Shown here: one piece after another, positions 1 through 7,858 of the stretch
Position numbering within the stretch: the first letter of the stretch is position 1
How the letters are laid out: each line of letters starts with the position of its first letter
Assembly: GCA_030596265.1 (NCBI GenBank)
Contig: JAUVKM010000003.1
Span: 1-22,789, forward strand
From: Candidatus Cloacimonadota bacterium
GTDB taxonomy: Bacteria > Cloacimonadota > Cloacimonadia > Cloacimonadales > TCS61
Length of the DNA stretch: 22,789 nt
Direction of reading: 5' to 3'
The notes under the pieces: model-generated
The model's input: only the letters and a program-made list of their open reading frames with translations
Told to the model about the DNA's origin: nothing
Databases searched by the model: none
Position numbers and translations under genes: made by a program

Positions 1-1032
1 TGGTCTGCTCGTATGGATATCGATGAAGAAAATAATCTTCATATTGTCTGGGCAAAAAGCAGTCAGAATATCACTTCTGCATATTATACAAAAATAAATG
101 GCAATCTGGATGGTAATGGACTTCCCATGACAGATGAAGAATTAACACTTGTCACAGAACATACATATCTAGTTAATCAAAATATCCGTTATCCGAAATG
201 CGTAGTAGATAACTATCATAATGTTCACTCGATCTATGAGCAGGGCAATTATGGTTGTGATGAGGATAAATCTGTGTATTATAAGAAAATGAATTCTGTT
301 CCACTGCTTAGAATTGTATGTCCGAATGATTCTGTTCTATTTGTGGAAATGACAGGCAGCGGAACAAATTGGGAAGGAACATTCACTCCAACCGAGCTAG
401 GAATTTATGATATTCGAGTATCAGCTTCCGATATTGATGGAAATACCGGTGTAGATTTTTATCAATTTGAATATACTGGTATAACTAATGGAAATATTTC
501 GGGAAATGTAGTTTTAAATGGAGGAGTAGGAACTGTTGAAAATGTGCAGGTTACAGCGGGAATTTATTACACAAATCCTGATATAAATGGAGATTACATT
601 ATTACACTTCCTCCCGGAACTTACGATGTTACTGCTAGTCTGGATGGATATGAACCGGAAACAATTGTTGATATCTTAGTTGAAGAAGGTATAACTACAA
701 GCGGAATAGATTTTATCTTAAACCTAACCGTTGGTACAGAAGATAATAATATATCTTTAACTACAGAATTGTTAGGCAATTATCCAAATCCGTTTAACCC
801 AACCACAACGATCTCTTTTTCATTATACACCGAAAACACTGAAGACATCGAGTTGGTTATTTATAATCTGAGAGGTCAACTAATCAGGAAATATTCAATA
901 TCCAATAATCAATCTTCAATTGTCTGGGATGGAACGGATGAAAACAACCAACCTGTATCTAGCGGAATTTATTTGTATAAATTGAAAGCAGGGGATTTCA
1001 CGGAAACAAAGAAGTGTCTTTTATTGAAATAG
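1..1032 (+). CDS. Secreted protein with carboxypeptidase-regulatory-like domain and C-terminal sorting domain (5' end missing)
   Basis: The frame is open from base 1, so the gene starts upstream; the ATG at 13 is internal. Of the 343 residues visible, roughly the first 160 are beta-rich and end in an Ig-like stretch (about 105-155). A carboxypeptidase regulatory-like domain follows (about 160-240; GNISGNVVLNG, then PPGTYDVTASLDGY), a fold commonly used as a spacer in extracellular proteins. The last 85 residues form the FlgD-like/type IX sorting domain (NYPNPFNPTTTISF, then SSGIYLYKLKAG, ending KKCLLLK). The product is expected to leave the cell and be anchored or released at the outer surface. 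The next gene starts 48 nt downstream without a terminator between, so the two may be co-transcribed. The N-terminal function cannot be judged from this fragment. Confidence 0.88.
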   Translation, partial: WSARMDIDEENNLHIVWAKSSQNITSAYYTKINGNLDGNGLPMTDEELTLVTEHTYLVNQNIRYPKCVVDNYHNVHSIYEQGNYGCDEDKSVYYKKMNSVPLLRIVCPNDSVLFVEMTGSGTNWEGTFTPTELGIYDIRVSASDIDGNTGVDFYQFEYTGITNGNISGNVVLNGGVGTVENVQVTAGIYYTNPDINGDYIITLPPGTYDVTASLDGYEPETIVDILVEEGITTSGIDFILNLTVGTEDNNISLTTELLGNYPNPFNPTTTISFSLYTENTEDIELVIYNLRGQLIRKYSISNNQSSIVWDGTDENNQPVSSGIYLYKLKAGDFTETKKCLLLK

Positions 1033-1080
1033 TTGAAAAAAAAGAATAACGAGAATAATTTATATAGGAAGTAAAAAAAA

Positions 1081-2436
1081 ATGAAAAAGTTCTTTCCATG
1101 TTTCATTTTAGCGCTTTTTATTAGTGTAGGTTTATTTGCGGACTGGGATATTGGTGAGCTTCTTCTTGCTTCCGATGGGGCTGAACATGATGAATTTGGC
1201 AAATCGGTTTCCATATCCGGTAATTACGCTGTAATTGGTGCTTTAGCTAATGACGAAAACGGCTCAAATTCAGGTTCTGCTTATATCTTCTATTATGAAG
1301 ATAACAATTGGTATCAGCAGGCAAAACTAACTTCTTCCGATGGAACAGATCTAGATCTGTTCGGCAAATCAGTTTCTATATCCGGCAATTATGTTATGAT
1401 TGGAGCTACAGGCAATGATGATAACGGCTCTTGTTCCGGTTCAGCTTACATCTTTAGTAGAAACGACACCATTTGGACAGAACAGGCTAAACTAATTGCT
1501 TCCGATGCTGCAACCGAAAATCATTTCGGTTATTCAGTTTCCATATCCGGTGATTATGCTGTGATTGGTGCTATGGGTAATGATGAAAATGGCACTCATG
1601 CCGGAGCTGCTTATATTTTTTATAGAAGCGGCACAATTTGGTCTCAACAAGCAAAACTACTTGCTTCTGATGGAAGTGCTAATGATATTTTTGGTAAGTC
1701 TGTTGCTATATTTGACGATTACGTTATCATTGGTGCAGGAAGTGTCGATAGCAACGGTTTTTGTTATATCTATAAAAGAAATGGTACCTCTTGGACAGAG
1801 CAGGCAAAATTAGTTGCTTCCGATGGGGCATCTCAAGACCTTTTCGGTTATTCGGTTTCTATCTTCGATAATTATGCTGTAATTGGTGCCTGTGGTGATG
1901 ATGATAATGGTTCTTATTCAGGTTCTACATACATCTTCATTAGAAGTGACATTACATGGACACAACAGGTTAAATTAACTGCTTCCGATGGAACAGCCGA
2001 TAATTATTTCGGTTATTCAGTTTCCATATTCGACGATGATCTTGTAATTGGTGCTTTTAGTGATGATGACAACGGTATAAGCTCCGGTTCTGCTTATGTT
2101 TTCCAAAACGATGACATTCTTACTGTTGTCGCAGATTTTGAAGCAAATCCTGTTTCAGGTTTAGCTCCCCTTGAAGTTCAATTTACAGATCTTTCAACCT
2201 GCAGACTCATAGCATTAATGAGCATTACAAATGACGAAGATAATCATACAAATTCTGCGTTTGATGAACTAAATAAAGATCGAAATAGTTCACGTGATAT
2301 CGATTCATGGGAATGGGATTTTGATAATGACGGTACAATAGATTCAAATGAACAAAATCCGTTATATAGTTATTCAGAAGCAGGTTTATACACTGTATCA
2401 TTAACCGTTAGTGACGGAACGAGTATTGGGAAGTGA
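1081..2436 (+). CDS. Secreted FG-GAP-repeat / PKD protein, 5' part of a frameshifted gene
   Basis: ATG at 1081 has AGGAAG at 1066-1071. A signal peptide (residues 1-20, ending SVGLFA/DWD) leads into six tandem repeats of about 53 residues (about 25-350). Each has the pattern LxASDG...FGxSVSIsgnYavIGAxgnDdNGsxSGSAYIF..., the FG-GAP type that builds an integrin-like beta-propeller. A PKD domain follows (from about 355: ADFEANPVSGLAPLEVQFTD ... SWEWDFDNDG ... YTVSLTVSDG). The PKD domain carries an unusual insert of about 30 residues at 2200-2295. The frame then stops at a UGA (2434-2436) just where the PKD domain should finish, and the missing end plus sorting domain continue in another frame at 2433. 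I read 1081-2789 as one gene with a one-base frameshift. Role: extracellular, probably binding or adhesive; no catalytic motif seen. Confidence 0.85.
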   Translation: MKKFFPCFILALFISVGLFADWDIGELLLASDGAEHDEFGKSVSISGNYAVIGALANDENGSNSGSAYIFYYEDNNWYQQAKLTSSDGTDLDLFGKSVSISGNYVMIGATGNDDNGSCSGSAYIFSRNDTIWTEQAKLIASDAATENHFGYSVSISGDYAVIGAMGNDENGTHAGAAYIFYRSGTIWSQQAKLLASDGSANDIFGKSVAIFDDYVIIGAGSVDSNGFCYIYKRNGTSWTEQAKLVASDGASQDLFGYSVSIFDNYAVIGACGDDDNGSYSGSTYIFIRSDITWTQQVKLTASDGTADNYFGYSVSIFDDDLVIGAFSDDDNGISSGSAYVFQNDDILTVVADFEANPVSGLAPLEVQFTDLSTCRLIALMSITNDEDNHTNSAFDELNKDRNSSRDIDSWEWDFDNDGTIDSNEQNPLYSYSEAGLYTVSLTVSDGTSIGK

Positions 2437-2789
2437 AGATCGATTACATCGAAGTAACTCTCACAAGCATTGGAATTGAAAGTATTCCTTTGGAAACAAA
2501 ACTTATTGGTAATTACCCAAATCCGTTTAACCCGGCAACAACAATCTCTTTTTCATTAACCACAGAGAACACGGAGAACACTGAGCTGGTGATCTATAAT
2601 TTGAAAGGTCAAAAGATCCGACAATATTCAATTTTTAATCCGTCAAGTGCTGGACAAGATTATCAATCTTCAATTGTCTGGGATGGAAAAGATGAAAATA
2701 ATCAATCTGTATCTTCTGGAGTCTATTTTTATCAATTAAAAGCAGGTAACAATTTTTCTAAAACTAAAAAAATGTTGCTTATAAAATAA
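2433..2789 (+). CDS. Displaced 3' part of the FG-GAP/PKD gene: PKD end plus sorting domain
   Basis: This frame encodes VKIDYIEVTL, the usual last strand of a PKD domain, then the sorting domain (NYPNPFNPATTISF ... SSGVYFYQLKAG ... KKMLLIK). It has no Shine-Dalgarno or signal peptide of its own, and its nominal GTG start overlaps the stop of the preceding frame. Restoring one base in GGG-AA-GTG (2428-2435) would give ...DGTSIG-x-VKIDYIEV, a normal PKD ending. It is therefore almost certainly not an independent gene. Either the locus is a recent pseudogene or the base was lost during sequencing or assembly. The codons GGG AAG are not a good -1 slippery heptamer, so programmed frameshifting is unlikely. 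Confidence 0.7.
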   Translation: MKIDYIEVTLTSIGIESIPLETKLIGNYPNPFNPATTISFSLTTENTENTELVIYNLKGQKIRQYSIFNPSSAGQDYQSSIVWDGKDENNQSVSSGVYFYQLKAGNNFSKTKKMLLIK

Positions 2790-2808
2790 AACCTATAAAA
2801 ACTACATT

Positions 2809-2833
2809 CATTCACAAGTTTTACTTGTGAATG
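2809..2833 (+). promoter_or_regulatory. Perfect 10-bp hairpin in the leader of the UGA-containing gene
   Basis: CATTCACAAG (2809-2818) and CTTGTGAATG (2824-2833) are perfect inverted repeats around a TTTTA loop. The hairpin lies between the stop of the preceding gene (2789) and the Shine-Dalgarno AAGGAG (2842-2847). It lacks a U-tract, so it is not a typical intrinsic terminator. It may be an operator, an mRNA-end stabiliser or a leader structure. Confidence 0.5.
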
Positions 2834-2853
2834 ATATTAATAAGGAGTTTATC

Positions 2854-5121
2854 ATGAAAGTTGAAAAAAAACATTTATTAATCTGTTTAGTAATTTTATT
2901 TTTGTTACCCTGTATAGTTTATGCTCAACAGGTTCTGATCTGGGATAATGACAATAACTCTGATTTTCTTGATCCTGAAGGAACCGGTAATGTGGGTTGT
3001 GAATACAAAATACAACAGGCATTAACTGCAAATGGAATAACTTTCACCACATTATCCACACTTCCCGGAGATCTTTCCGGTTATGATGTTGTTTTCGTGA
3101 CTTTAGGCATCTATTGCTTGGGCTGAGGAACTACTCCACCTGGTGTCGTTGGCACCACTCAACAACAAACTTTAATTAATTTTTTAGACGGTGGCGGTTC
3201 TCTTTACATTGAGGGATCAGATGTGGGTTTCAATCATTATACAACTACATTTTTTGATTATCTGGGAACAAATTACATCAGCAATGGAACTACAAATGGA
3301 ATTCATAATATTGTAGGAGTAGACAATACTTTTGCATCAGGAGATAATTTTGCTTTTCAATATAATGAAGACCCAGATTATATGGTAGATGTGCTTAATA
3401 CAGATGAAGGGGTTCTTTATTTCACCTGTCAGGATGATATTGGACGTTCTGTGTATTATGATGAAGGTTCATACCGAGTTATCTGTACTTCTTCCATTTT
3501 TGGACCTATGTCAGATGCTGATGGAACAAATACAAAAGCAGATCTTATGGCACGGTACTTCTCGTTCTTATCCAATGATTCTTATCCGCATATCTGGGCT
3601 TCTACAGATGAATTGAATTTTGGAACTCAATACTTGAACTATCCGGCAACAATGATATTCAATATTCGAAATTTAGGTTATGTTAACTTAAATATTTCTT
3701 CATTAGAGATCATTGGAGAAGGATTTACTTACACTGGACCAACTGCATTTGATCTGGGTTGGGGAGAACAAACTGAACTTGAGATTACATTTACATCCGA
3801 AAACATTGGGACATTTAATGCTACGCTATCTATCCAGAGCAATGATCCGGAACTGAACCCATTGTTGATAGACCTGAATGGAGAATGTGTCTCTCCTCCT
3901 GAAATTGAATTATCTGCTGATTTTTTCGTTGTAGAACTTGAGCCTGATTCTATTGTTGAAGAAGTATTAACACTTAGTAATGTTGGAGATAGTGATCTTT
4001 CTTATGTGGTCGATCTTAATGATTTATCATTGCCATTAGAGAGATCGGGTGGTCCGGATGATTATGGTAATCTGTGGATAGACAGCAATGAACCGGATGG
4101 ACCTATTTACAATTGGTGTGATATTTCCATGTTGGGAACACTTGTAACTTTTACGCATAATGATGTGGGAACGGAATTGATGCCAATCGGTTTTAACTTC
4201 AATTTCTATGGTTCAAATTATTCTGAATTCCGTATCAATCCAAATGGCTGGATAGGTTTTGGAAATGATTGGATAGATTATCATAATTATGAACTTCCTA
4301 GATTGAATGCTCCTCGCCCTGCTATTTTTGGTTTCTGGGATGACCTAGATCCGCTTCAAGGTGGAAATGTATATTATTATAGTACTCCCGATAGTCTGAT
4401 TATCTTGTTTGATAATGTTATTCATTATCCGGGAATATATAACGGGACTTATGATTTTCAGATGATTCTTTATGCAAATGGACATATTTTATTCCAATAT
4501 CGCCAAGTTAGTGGAGACCTCGATACTGCAACTATTGGAATTCAAAACGAAGACGCAAGTGATGCTCTTCAGGTTGTTTATAATGCTCTTTATGTTGAGA
4601 ATGAATTAGCTGTTCTTTTTTATTCTGGCCCAGCCTGGTTGGAGATCAGCAATTGTGCAGGTACGATCCCGGCAGATTCTTCTGATGAGATCACTTTCTC
4701 TTTTGATGCAACCAATATGCTTATTGGAACTTATCAAGCAGATGCAGTTATTGTCAGTAATGATCCCGATGAGCCGGAGATCATAATTCCTATCACAATG
4801 ATAATTGAGTTTGTATCTACGGAGGAAGATTTACCTTCTATTCAGAATAAACTTATTGGAAATTATCCAAATCCGTTTAACCCAACGACGACTATTTCGT
4901 TTTCAACCGCAGAAAGTACGGAAGATACGGAACTTATAATCTATAATCTCAAAGGACAGAAAGTGAAACAGTTTGTCAACAGTCAGCTATCAGCTGGTCA
5001 GCATTTTGTGATTTGGGATGGAAAAAATGACAAAGGTAAATCCGTTACTTCCGGGATTTATTTCTACAAGCTCAAAGCAGGTGTTTTTGAGAAAACCAAT
5101 AAAATGGTTTTGATGAAATGA
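2854..5121 (+). CDS. Candidate secreted selenoprotein, CxxU motif (Sec at residue 91), ASH-like and sorting domains
   Basis: The start is ATG 2854 (AAGGAG at 2842-2847), which gives a clean signal peptide (1-24, ending VYA/QQV). The frame meets UGA at 3124-3126, then stays open to UGA 5119-5121: 755 residues if the first UGA is read as selenocysteine. Domains: a Rossmann-like domain of about 230 residues (VLIWDNDNN ... YDVVFVTLGIYCLG-U-G ... FLDGGGSLYIEGSD), perhaps of the class I glutamine-amidotransferase type; an ASH/HYDIN-like Ig domain (about 245-390); a beta-rich domain (about 395-590); a second Ig-like segment; and the sorting domain (about 665-755). Residues 88-91 are C-L-G-U, with C49 conserved in the paralogue at 12984-14786. 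The same gene uses UGA as its true stop, right after the conserved KMVLMK end. Alternatives are an ancestral nonsense mutation shared with the paralogue, or ordinary readthrough. I think Sec insertion is the best explanation because of the hairpin just downstream. Confidence 0.82.
3124..3157 (+). promoter_or_regulatory. Candidate bacterial SECIS: UGA plus downstream hairpin
   Basis: UGA (3124-3126) is followed 14 nt later by TGGTGTC-GTT-GGCACCA (3141-3157): seven base pairs, one of them G-U, with a three-base loop starting with G. The loop begins 21 nt after the UGA. This fits the published bacterial SECIS pattern of a small apical loop with G in its first two positions, 16-37 nt from the UGA. 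The stem lies inside the coding sequence (residues PGVVGT). Confidence 0.72.
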
Positions 5122-5140
5122 TTTGAGGTTAAAACAATCT

Positions 5141-5172
5141 AAAGCCACTGAGTAAAAATCAGTGGCTTTTTT
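5141..5172 (+). terminator. Rho-independent terminator
   Basis: AAAGCCACTGA (5141-5151) pairs perfectly with TCAGTGGCTTT (5159-5169) around GTAAAAA, and the run of T continues to 5172. It ends the transcript of the sorted-protein genes before the sigma-54 activator gene. Confidence 0.9.
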
Positions 5173-5266
5173 GACTGTTCTTGTAATCCGATTAACTTCC
5201 AAACTTGACATAAAATACAATTTACAAATCCTTAACTTGTTTTAAAAAGCAGTCAAAGGTGAATTG

Positions 5267-7306
5267 ATGAAAGAGAAAAAAACTCAAGCTGGAGAACTAA
5301 AATTTAAGATATCCGGATTATCCAATGATAATACAGAAAAAGTGGATATCCTGATTAAACTGGCAAAAACATATGCTGGAAAGTCACCTTCTAAAGTACT
5401 GGAATCAGGCAAGCAAGCTTTTGCGCTGGCGAAGAAACTGAACTACCCAGAAGGAGAAGCAAAAGCTTTAAATATTATTGGAATAAGTTACTGGTCGTTA
5501 GGCGAGTATGACACTGCTATTGAATATTATCATAGATCCTTGCAGATAAGTGAAGAACATAATTTCAACCATCTGATGGCCGCTACTATGAATAACATCG
5601 GAGTTATCTACCATGAATCAGAAAATGGCCAGAAAGCAATCGAATACTATCATAAGGCGATGAAAATATTCAAAGAAAACAATGATACAAAAAATGTGGC
5701 AAATGCAACGAACAATATAGGGGTAATTTATAGTAGTTTAAAGGAGTATGGTAAATCATTGCAGTATGGCTTGCAAACTTTAGAGTATTATAAAAAAATT
5801 GGTGATAAAAAGGATATGATTCACGCTTACAATAATATTGGAAACCTGTATTTTGCAATTAGTGATAATAAAAAGGCTCTGGATTATTACCAGCATGCAC
5901 TGGAAATCAGTAAAGAAATCAAAGAATATTATGTTACTGCCAAGGCTCTGAATAATATTGGGAAAGTCTACTTGAATTCAGAAAAATTGGATAAAGCAAA
6001 ACAATATGTTGAAGAAGCTTTGAAATATGCCAGGAAGATTGAATCCAAAATGATAATGATGGAAAGCTATGAATTATTTTCCGATCTGTATTTTGCCAGA
6101 AAAGATTATAAACAATCTCTGAAATATCATAAAAATTATATAAAAATAAAAAATGAGATATTCAACAAAACAAGCAGTGATAAAATCGCAGAATTGCAGG
6201 CAAAATATGAAATAGAAAAAAAAGATAAAGAGATCGAGCTTTTACAGAAAGAAAATGAAATTATCAAAATTCAATTGGAATCAAAACAAAAATTGGAAAA
6301 AGTTCAGGTTGAGATAGTTCGGAAAAATGAAAAAATTAATTTAATTTCACGAGAATTGGAAAGTCTTATTGAAAAAGATTTTATCGGAATAAGTGAAAAT
6401 ATTAAATCAGTTTTGGAACTTGCTTTTACATCGGCAAACAATAAAGATACCCATGTATTAATAACAGGAGAAAACGGGACAGGCAAAGAAATAATTGCAC
6501 GTATTATTCATCATGCAAGTGAACGAAAGAAAGAAGCATTTATTCCTGTAAACTGCACAGCAATTCCGGAAACACTTCTCGAAAGCGAATTTTTCGGACA
6601 TCGAAAAGGAGCCTTCACCGGAGCAATAGAAAATAAGAAAGGACTCTTTGAACTTGCCGATAACGGAACATTGTTTCTCGATGAAATTGCGGATATGCCG
6701 CCTTCTTTACAGGCAAAGCTGCTGCGTGTGATCGAAGAAAAAAAGTTCAAACGAATTGGTGAGAATACAGAAATACATGTAAATGTCAGGATTATTTCTG
6801 CAACAAATAGGAATATTAAGCAACTTATAGATAAGAAAGAATTCAGGATTGATCTTTATTACCGGATAAATACTCTGGAAATAAATATTCCACCATTACG
6901 AGAAAGACCGGAAGATATTGAACCATTAATTAGACATTTTGCTGAATTCTTCGCAAAAAAAATGAAAAAGCCAATTCCGAAGATCAGCAAGGAACTCATT
7001 CATAATTTAAGAAAATATAATTTTCCGGGGAATGTGCGAGAATTAAAGAATCTAATTGAAAGGGTAATGATACTTTCCAAAAATAATTTCCTAGATGTTT
7101 CCGATTTCCCGATAACTTCCGAAGAAATTACTGAACAATCCACTATAGAAAGTGCGGAAGCTGATAATGAGAAAATCGCAATAAAAAAAGCTCTACGAAC
7201 AACAGATTTCAACCAGATCAAAGCTGCCGAACTACTTGGTATTTCTCGTCTTGTGCTGATCCGTAGAATGAAGAAGTACAATATAGTAATAAAAAAAACA
7301 GTTTAA
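5267..7306 (+). CDS. TPR-containing sigma-54-dependent transcriptional activator (bEBP)
   Basis: A 679-residue cytosolic regulator. Residues about 20-305 are tandem TPRs (repeated ALNNIG.vY ... y.kAl.yy..al...). A lysine/glutamate-rich coiled coil spans about 300-365. An AAA+ sigma-54-interaction domain spans about 370-600: Walker A GENGTGKE (401-408), the sigma-54-contacting GAFTGA loop (448-453), Walker B GTLFLDEI (467-474), and the usual NVRIISATNRN and FPGNVRELKNLIER segments. A Fis-type helix-turn-helix ends the protein (TDFNQIKAAELLGISRLVLIRRM). There is no receiver or GAF domain, so the TPR/coiled-coil part probably senses a protein or peptide signal. ATG 5267 is preferred over the adjacent TTG 5264 because AAAGGTGA lies at 5255-5262. 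It stands alone behind a terminator. The only perfect sigma-54 promoter in the window lies about 500 nt downstream, making that operon its likely target. Confidence 0.93.
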   Translation: MKEKKTQAGELKFKISGLSNDNTEKVDILIKLAKTYAGKSPSKVLESGKQAFALAKKLNYPEGEAKALNIIGISYWSLGEYDTAIEYYHRSLQISEEHNFNHLMAATMNNIGVIYHESENGQKAIEYYHKAMKIFKENNDTKNVANATNNIGVIYSSLKEYGKSLQYGLQTLEYYKKIGDKKDMIHAYNNIGNLYFAISDNKKALDYYQHALEISKEIKEYYVTAKALNNIGKVYLNSEKLDKAKQYVEEALKYARKIESKMIMMESYELFSDLYFARKDYKQSLKYHKNYIKIKNEIFNKTSSDKIAELQAKYEIEKKDKEIELLQKENEIIKIQLESKQKLEKVQVEIVRKNEKINLISRELESLIEKDFIGISENIKSVLELAFTSANNKDTHVLITGENGTGKEIIARIIHHASERKKEAFIPVNCTAIPETLLESEFFGHRKGAFTGAIENKKGLFELADNGTLFLDEIADMPPSLQAKLLRVIEEKKFKRIGENTEIHVNVRIISATNRNIKQLIDKKEFRIDLYYRINTLEINIPPLRERPEDIEPLIRHFAEFFAKKMKKPIPKISKELIHNLRKYNFPGNVRELKNLIERVMILSKNNFLDVSDFPITSEEITEQSTIESAEADNEKIAIKKALRTTDFNQIKAAELLGISRLVLIRRMKKYNIVIKKTV

Positions 7307-7310
7307 AAAC

Positions 7311-7345
7311 ATCGGATTGTTCCTGATTTGTCGGGATCTTCCGAT
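7311..7345 (+). terminator. Two-tier hairpin after the activator gene
   Basis: The outer arms ATCGGA (7311-7316) and TCCGAT (7340-7345) enclose inner arms TCCTGA (7321-7326) and TCGGGA (7331-7336, one G-U pair) around a TTTG loop. It begins four bases after the activator stop codon. There is no U-tract, so it may be a Rho-type or mRNA-end hairpin rather than an intrinsic terminator. Confidence 0.45.
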
Positions 7346-7370
7346 TGTTGTAGGGTTAATTTCGAGCCGT

Positions 7371-7437
7371 AAGGAACGAAGTGACGACGACTCGAAGCTG
7401 CTACTATTGTAGATGTCACTTCGACTCGATGTTCCTT
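7371..7437. repeat. Interrupted palindromic intergenic repeat
   Basis: AAGGAAC (7371-7377) pairs with GTTCCTT (7431-7437), and GAAGTGAC (7378-7385) pairs with GTCACTTC (7415-7422). The sequence GACTCGAT (7423-7430) bulges out between the two right-hand arms. This looks like a REP-type or mobile-element-derived palindrome; no transposase is nearby. Confidence 0.55.
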
Positions 7438-7467
7438 CAGTTAAAAAAACATTTTTATTAGTATTTC

Positions 7468-7555
7468 TTGACCTTGAGAATGGTCTTGACCTTCGTAATG
7501 GTTGACTATAAGCGGATTACCATTACGGAGATTTTCAACCATCCGAAAGGTAATC
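7468..7555. repeat. Tandem 18-bp repeat and nested inverted repeats
   Basis: Two adjacent 18-mers of the form TTGACCTT..nAATGGTY occupy 7468-7485 and 7486-7503. The second one's CGTAATGGT (7494-7502) is inverted at 7519-7527 (ACCATTACG). GATTACC (7515-7521) is inverted at 7549-7555, and GGTTGA (7500-7505) at 7535-7540, so several mutually exclusive hairpins are possible. The same core, ACCTT-n5-ATGGTT, recurs after the gene ending at 11798. Confidence 0.55.
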
Positions 7556-7808
7556 AAATATTCAGATTTTTTATGAAGTAATGATACAACTGTTCGAACA
7601 ACTATATTATATTATCCTGAAAAACTGAATAATTTTACTACACAATAAATCTCAAATAATAATTTAACAAAAAGAAATTAATGCATTTAATGATATTTCA
7701 TAAAAGACTTAACTTACTAATTAGCATAGGATTAAAAAGCATAAAACAATTAGGTATTCTTTCTGGAATTTCCATAATAAATCTAATAATATCTCGAAAA
7801 CTACCATT

Positions 7809-7824
7809 TGGCACAGCGATTGCT
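7809..7824 (+). promoter_or_regulatory. Sigma-54 (-24/-12) promoter
   Basis: TGGCAC (7809-7814), five bases, then TTGCT (7820-7824) matches the TGGCAC-N5-TTGC[AT] consensus exactly, preceded by an additional T. Transcription would start near 7835, leaving a leader of about 24 nt with AGAGGAAG before the ATG at 7859. It is the only intergenic TGGCAC-N5-TTGC in the window and lies just downstream of a sigma-54 activator gene. Confidence 0.85.
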
Positions 7825-7858
7825 ATATATACAGCATATCGTGAATGAGAGGAAGAAA

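Larger units (their letters stand above)
7307..7858. other. Structured intergenic region with palindromic repeats and a sigma-54 promoter
   Basis: These 552 nt hold no convincing gene. They contain a two-tier hairpin (7311-7345), a long palindromic repeat (7371-7437), a tandem 18-bp repeat with associated inverted repeats (7468-7555), a plain AT-rich stretch (7556-7760), a small palindrome TGGAA-T-TTCCA (7764-7774), and the sigma-54 promoter (7809-7824). The palindrome lies about 60-70 nt upstream of the expected transcription start and could be an activator site, but nothing proves it. Confidence 0.6.

Noticed and set aside
2425..2440. Programmed -1 frameshift in the FG-GAP/PKD gene
   Set aside because: The local codons T-GGG-AAG do not allow good re-pairing after a -1 slip, and no stimulatory hairpin or pseudoknot is evident downstream. 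A plain indel is simpler.
3124..3126. UGA reassigned to Trp or Gly throughout the genome
   Set aside because: UGA at 5119-5121 ends a gene exactly after its conserved C-terminus, Trp is written TGG everywhere, and no other gene in the window contains an internal UGA.
3549..3564. TGGCACGGTACTTCTC as another sigma-54 promoter
   Set aside because: It lies inside a coding region and the -12 part lacks TTGC.
3223..5121. Independent gene starting at ATG 3223
   Set aside because: There is no ribosome-binding site or signal peptide, and the domain it starts in is continuous across the UGA with the upstream frame and with the paralogue.
7468..7555. CRISPR array
   Set aside because: There are only two adjacent 18-mers without spacers, and no cas gene in the window.
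7808..7858. TTG-initiated extension of the 59-aa protein
   Set aside because: It overlaps the sigma-54 promoter and would begin upstream of the transcription start; ATG 7859 has a good ribosome-binding site.
7307..7858. tRNA or other standard structural RNA gene in the large gaps
   Set aside because: I found no cloverleaf with a TTCRA-type loop in this or the other intergenic gaps; the hairpins look like repeats and terminators.
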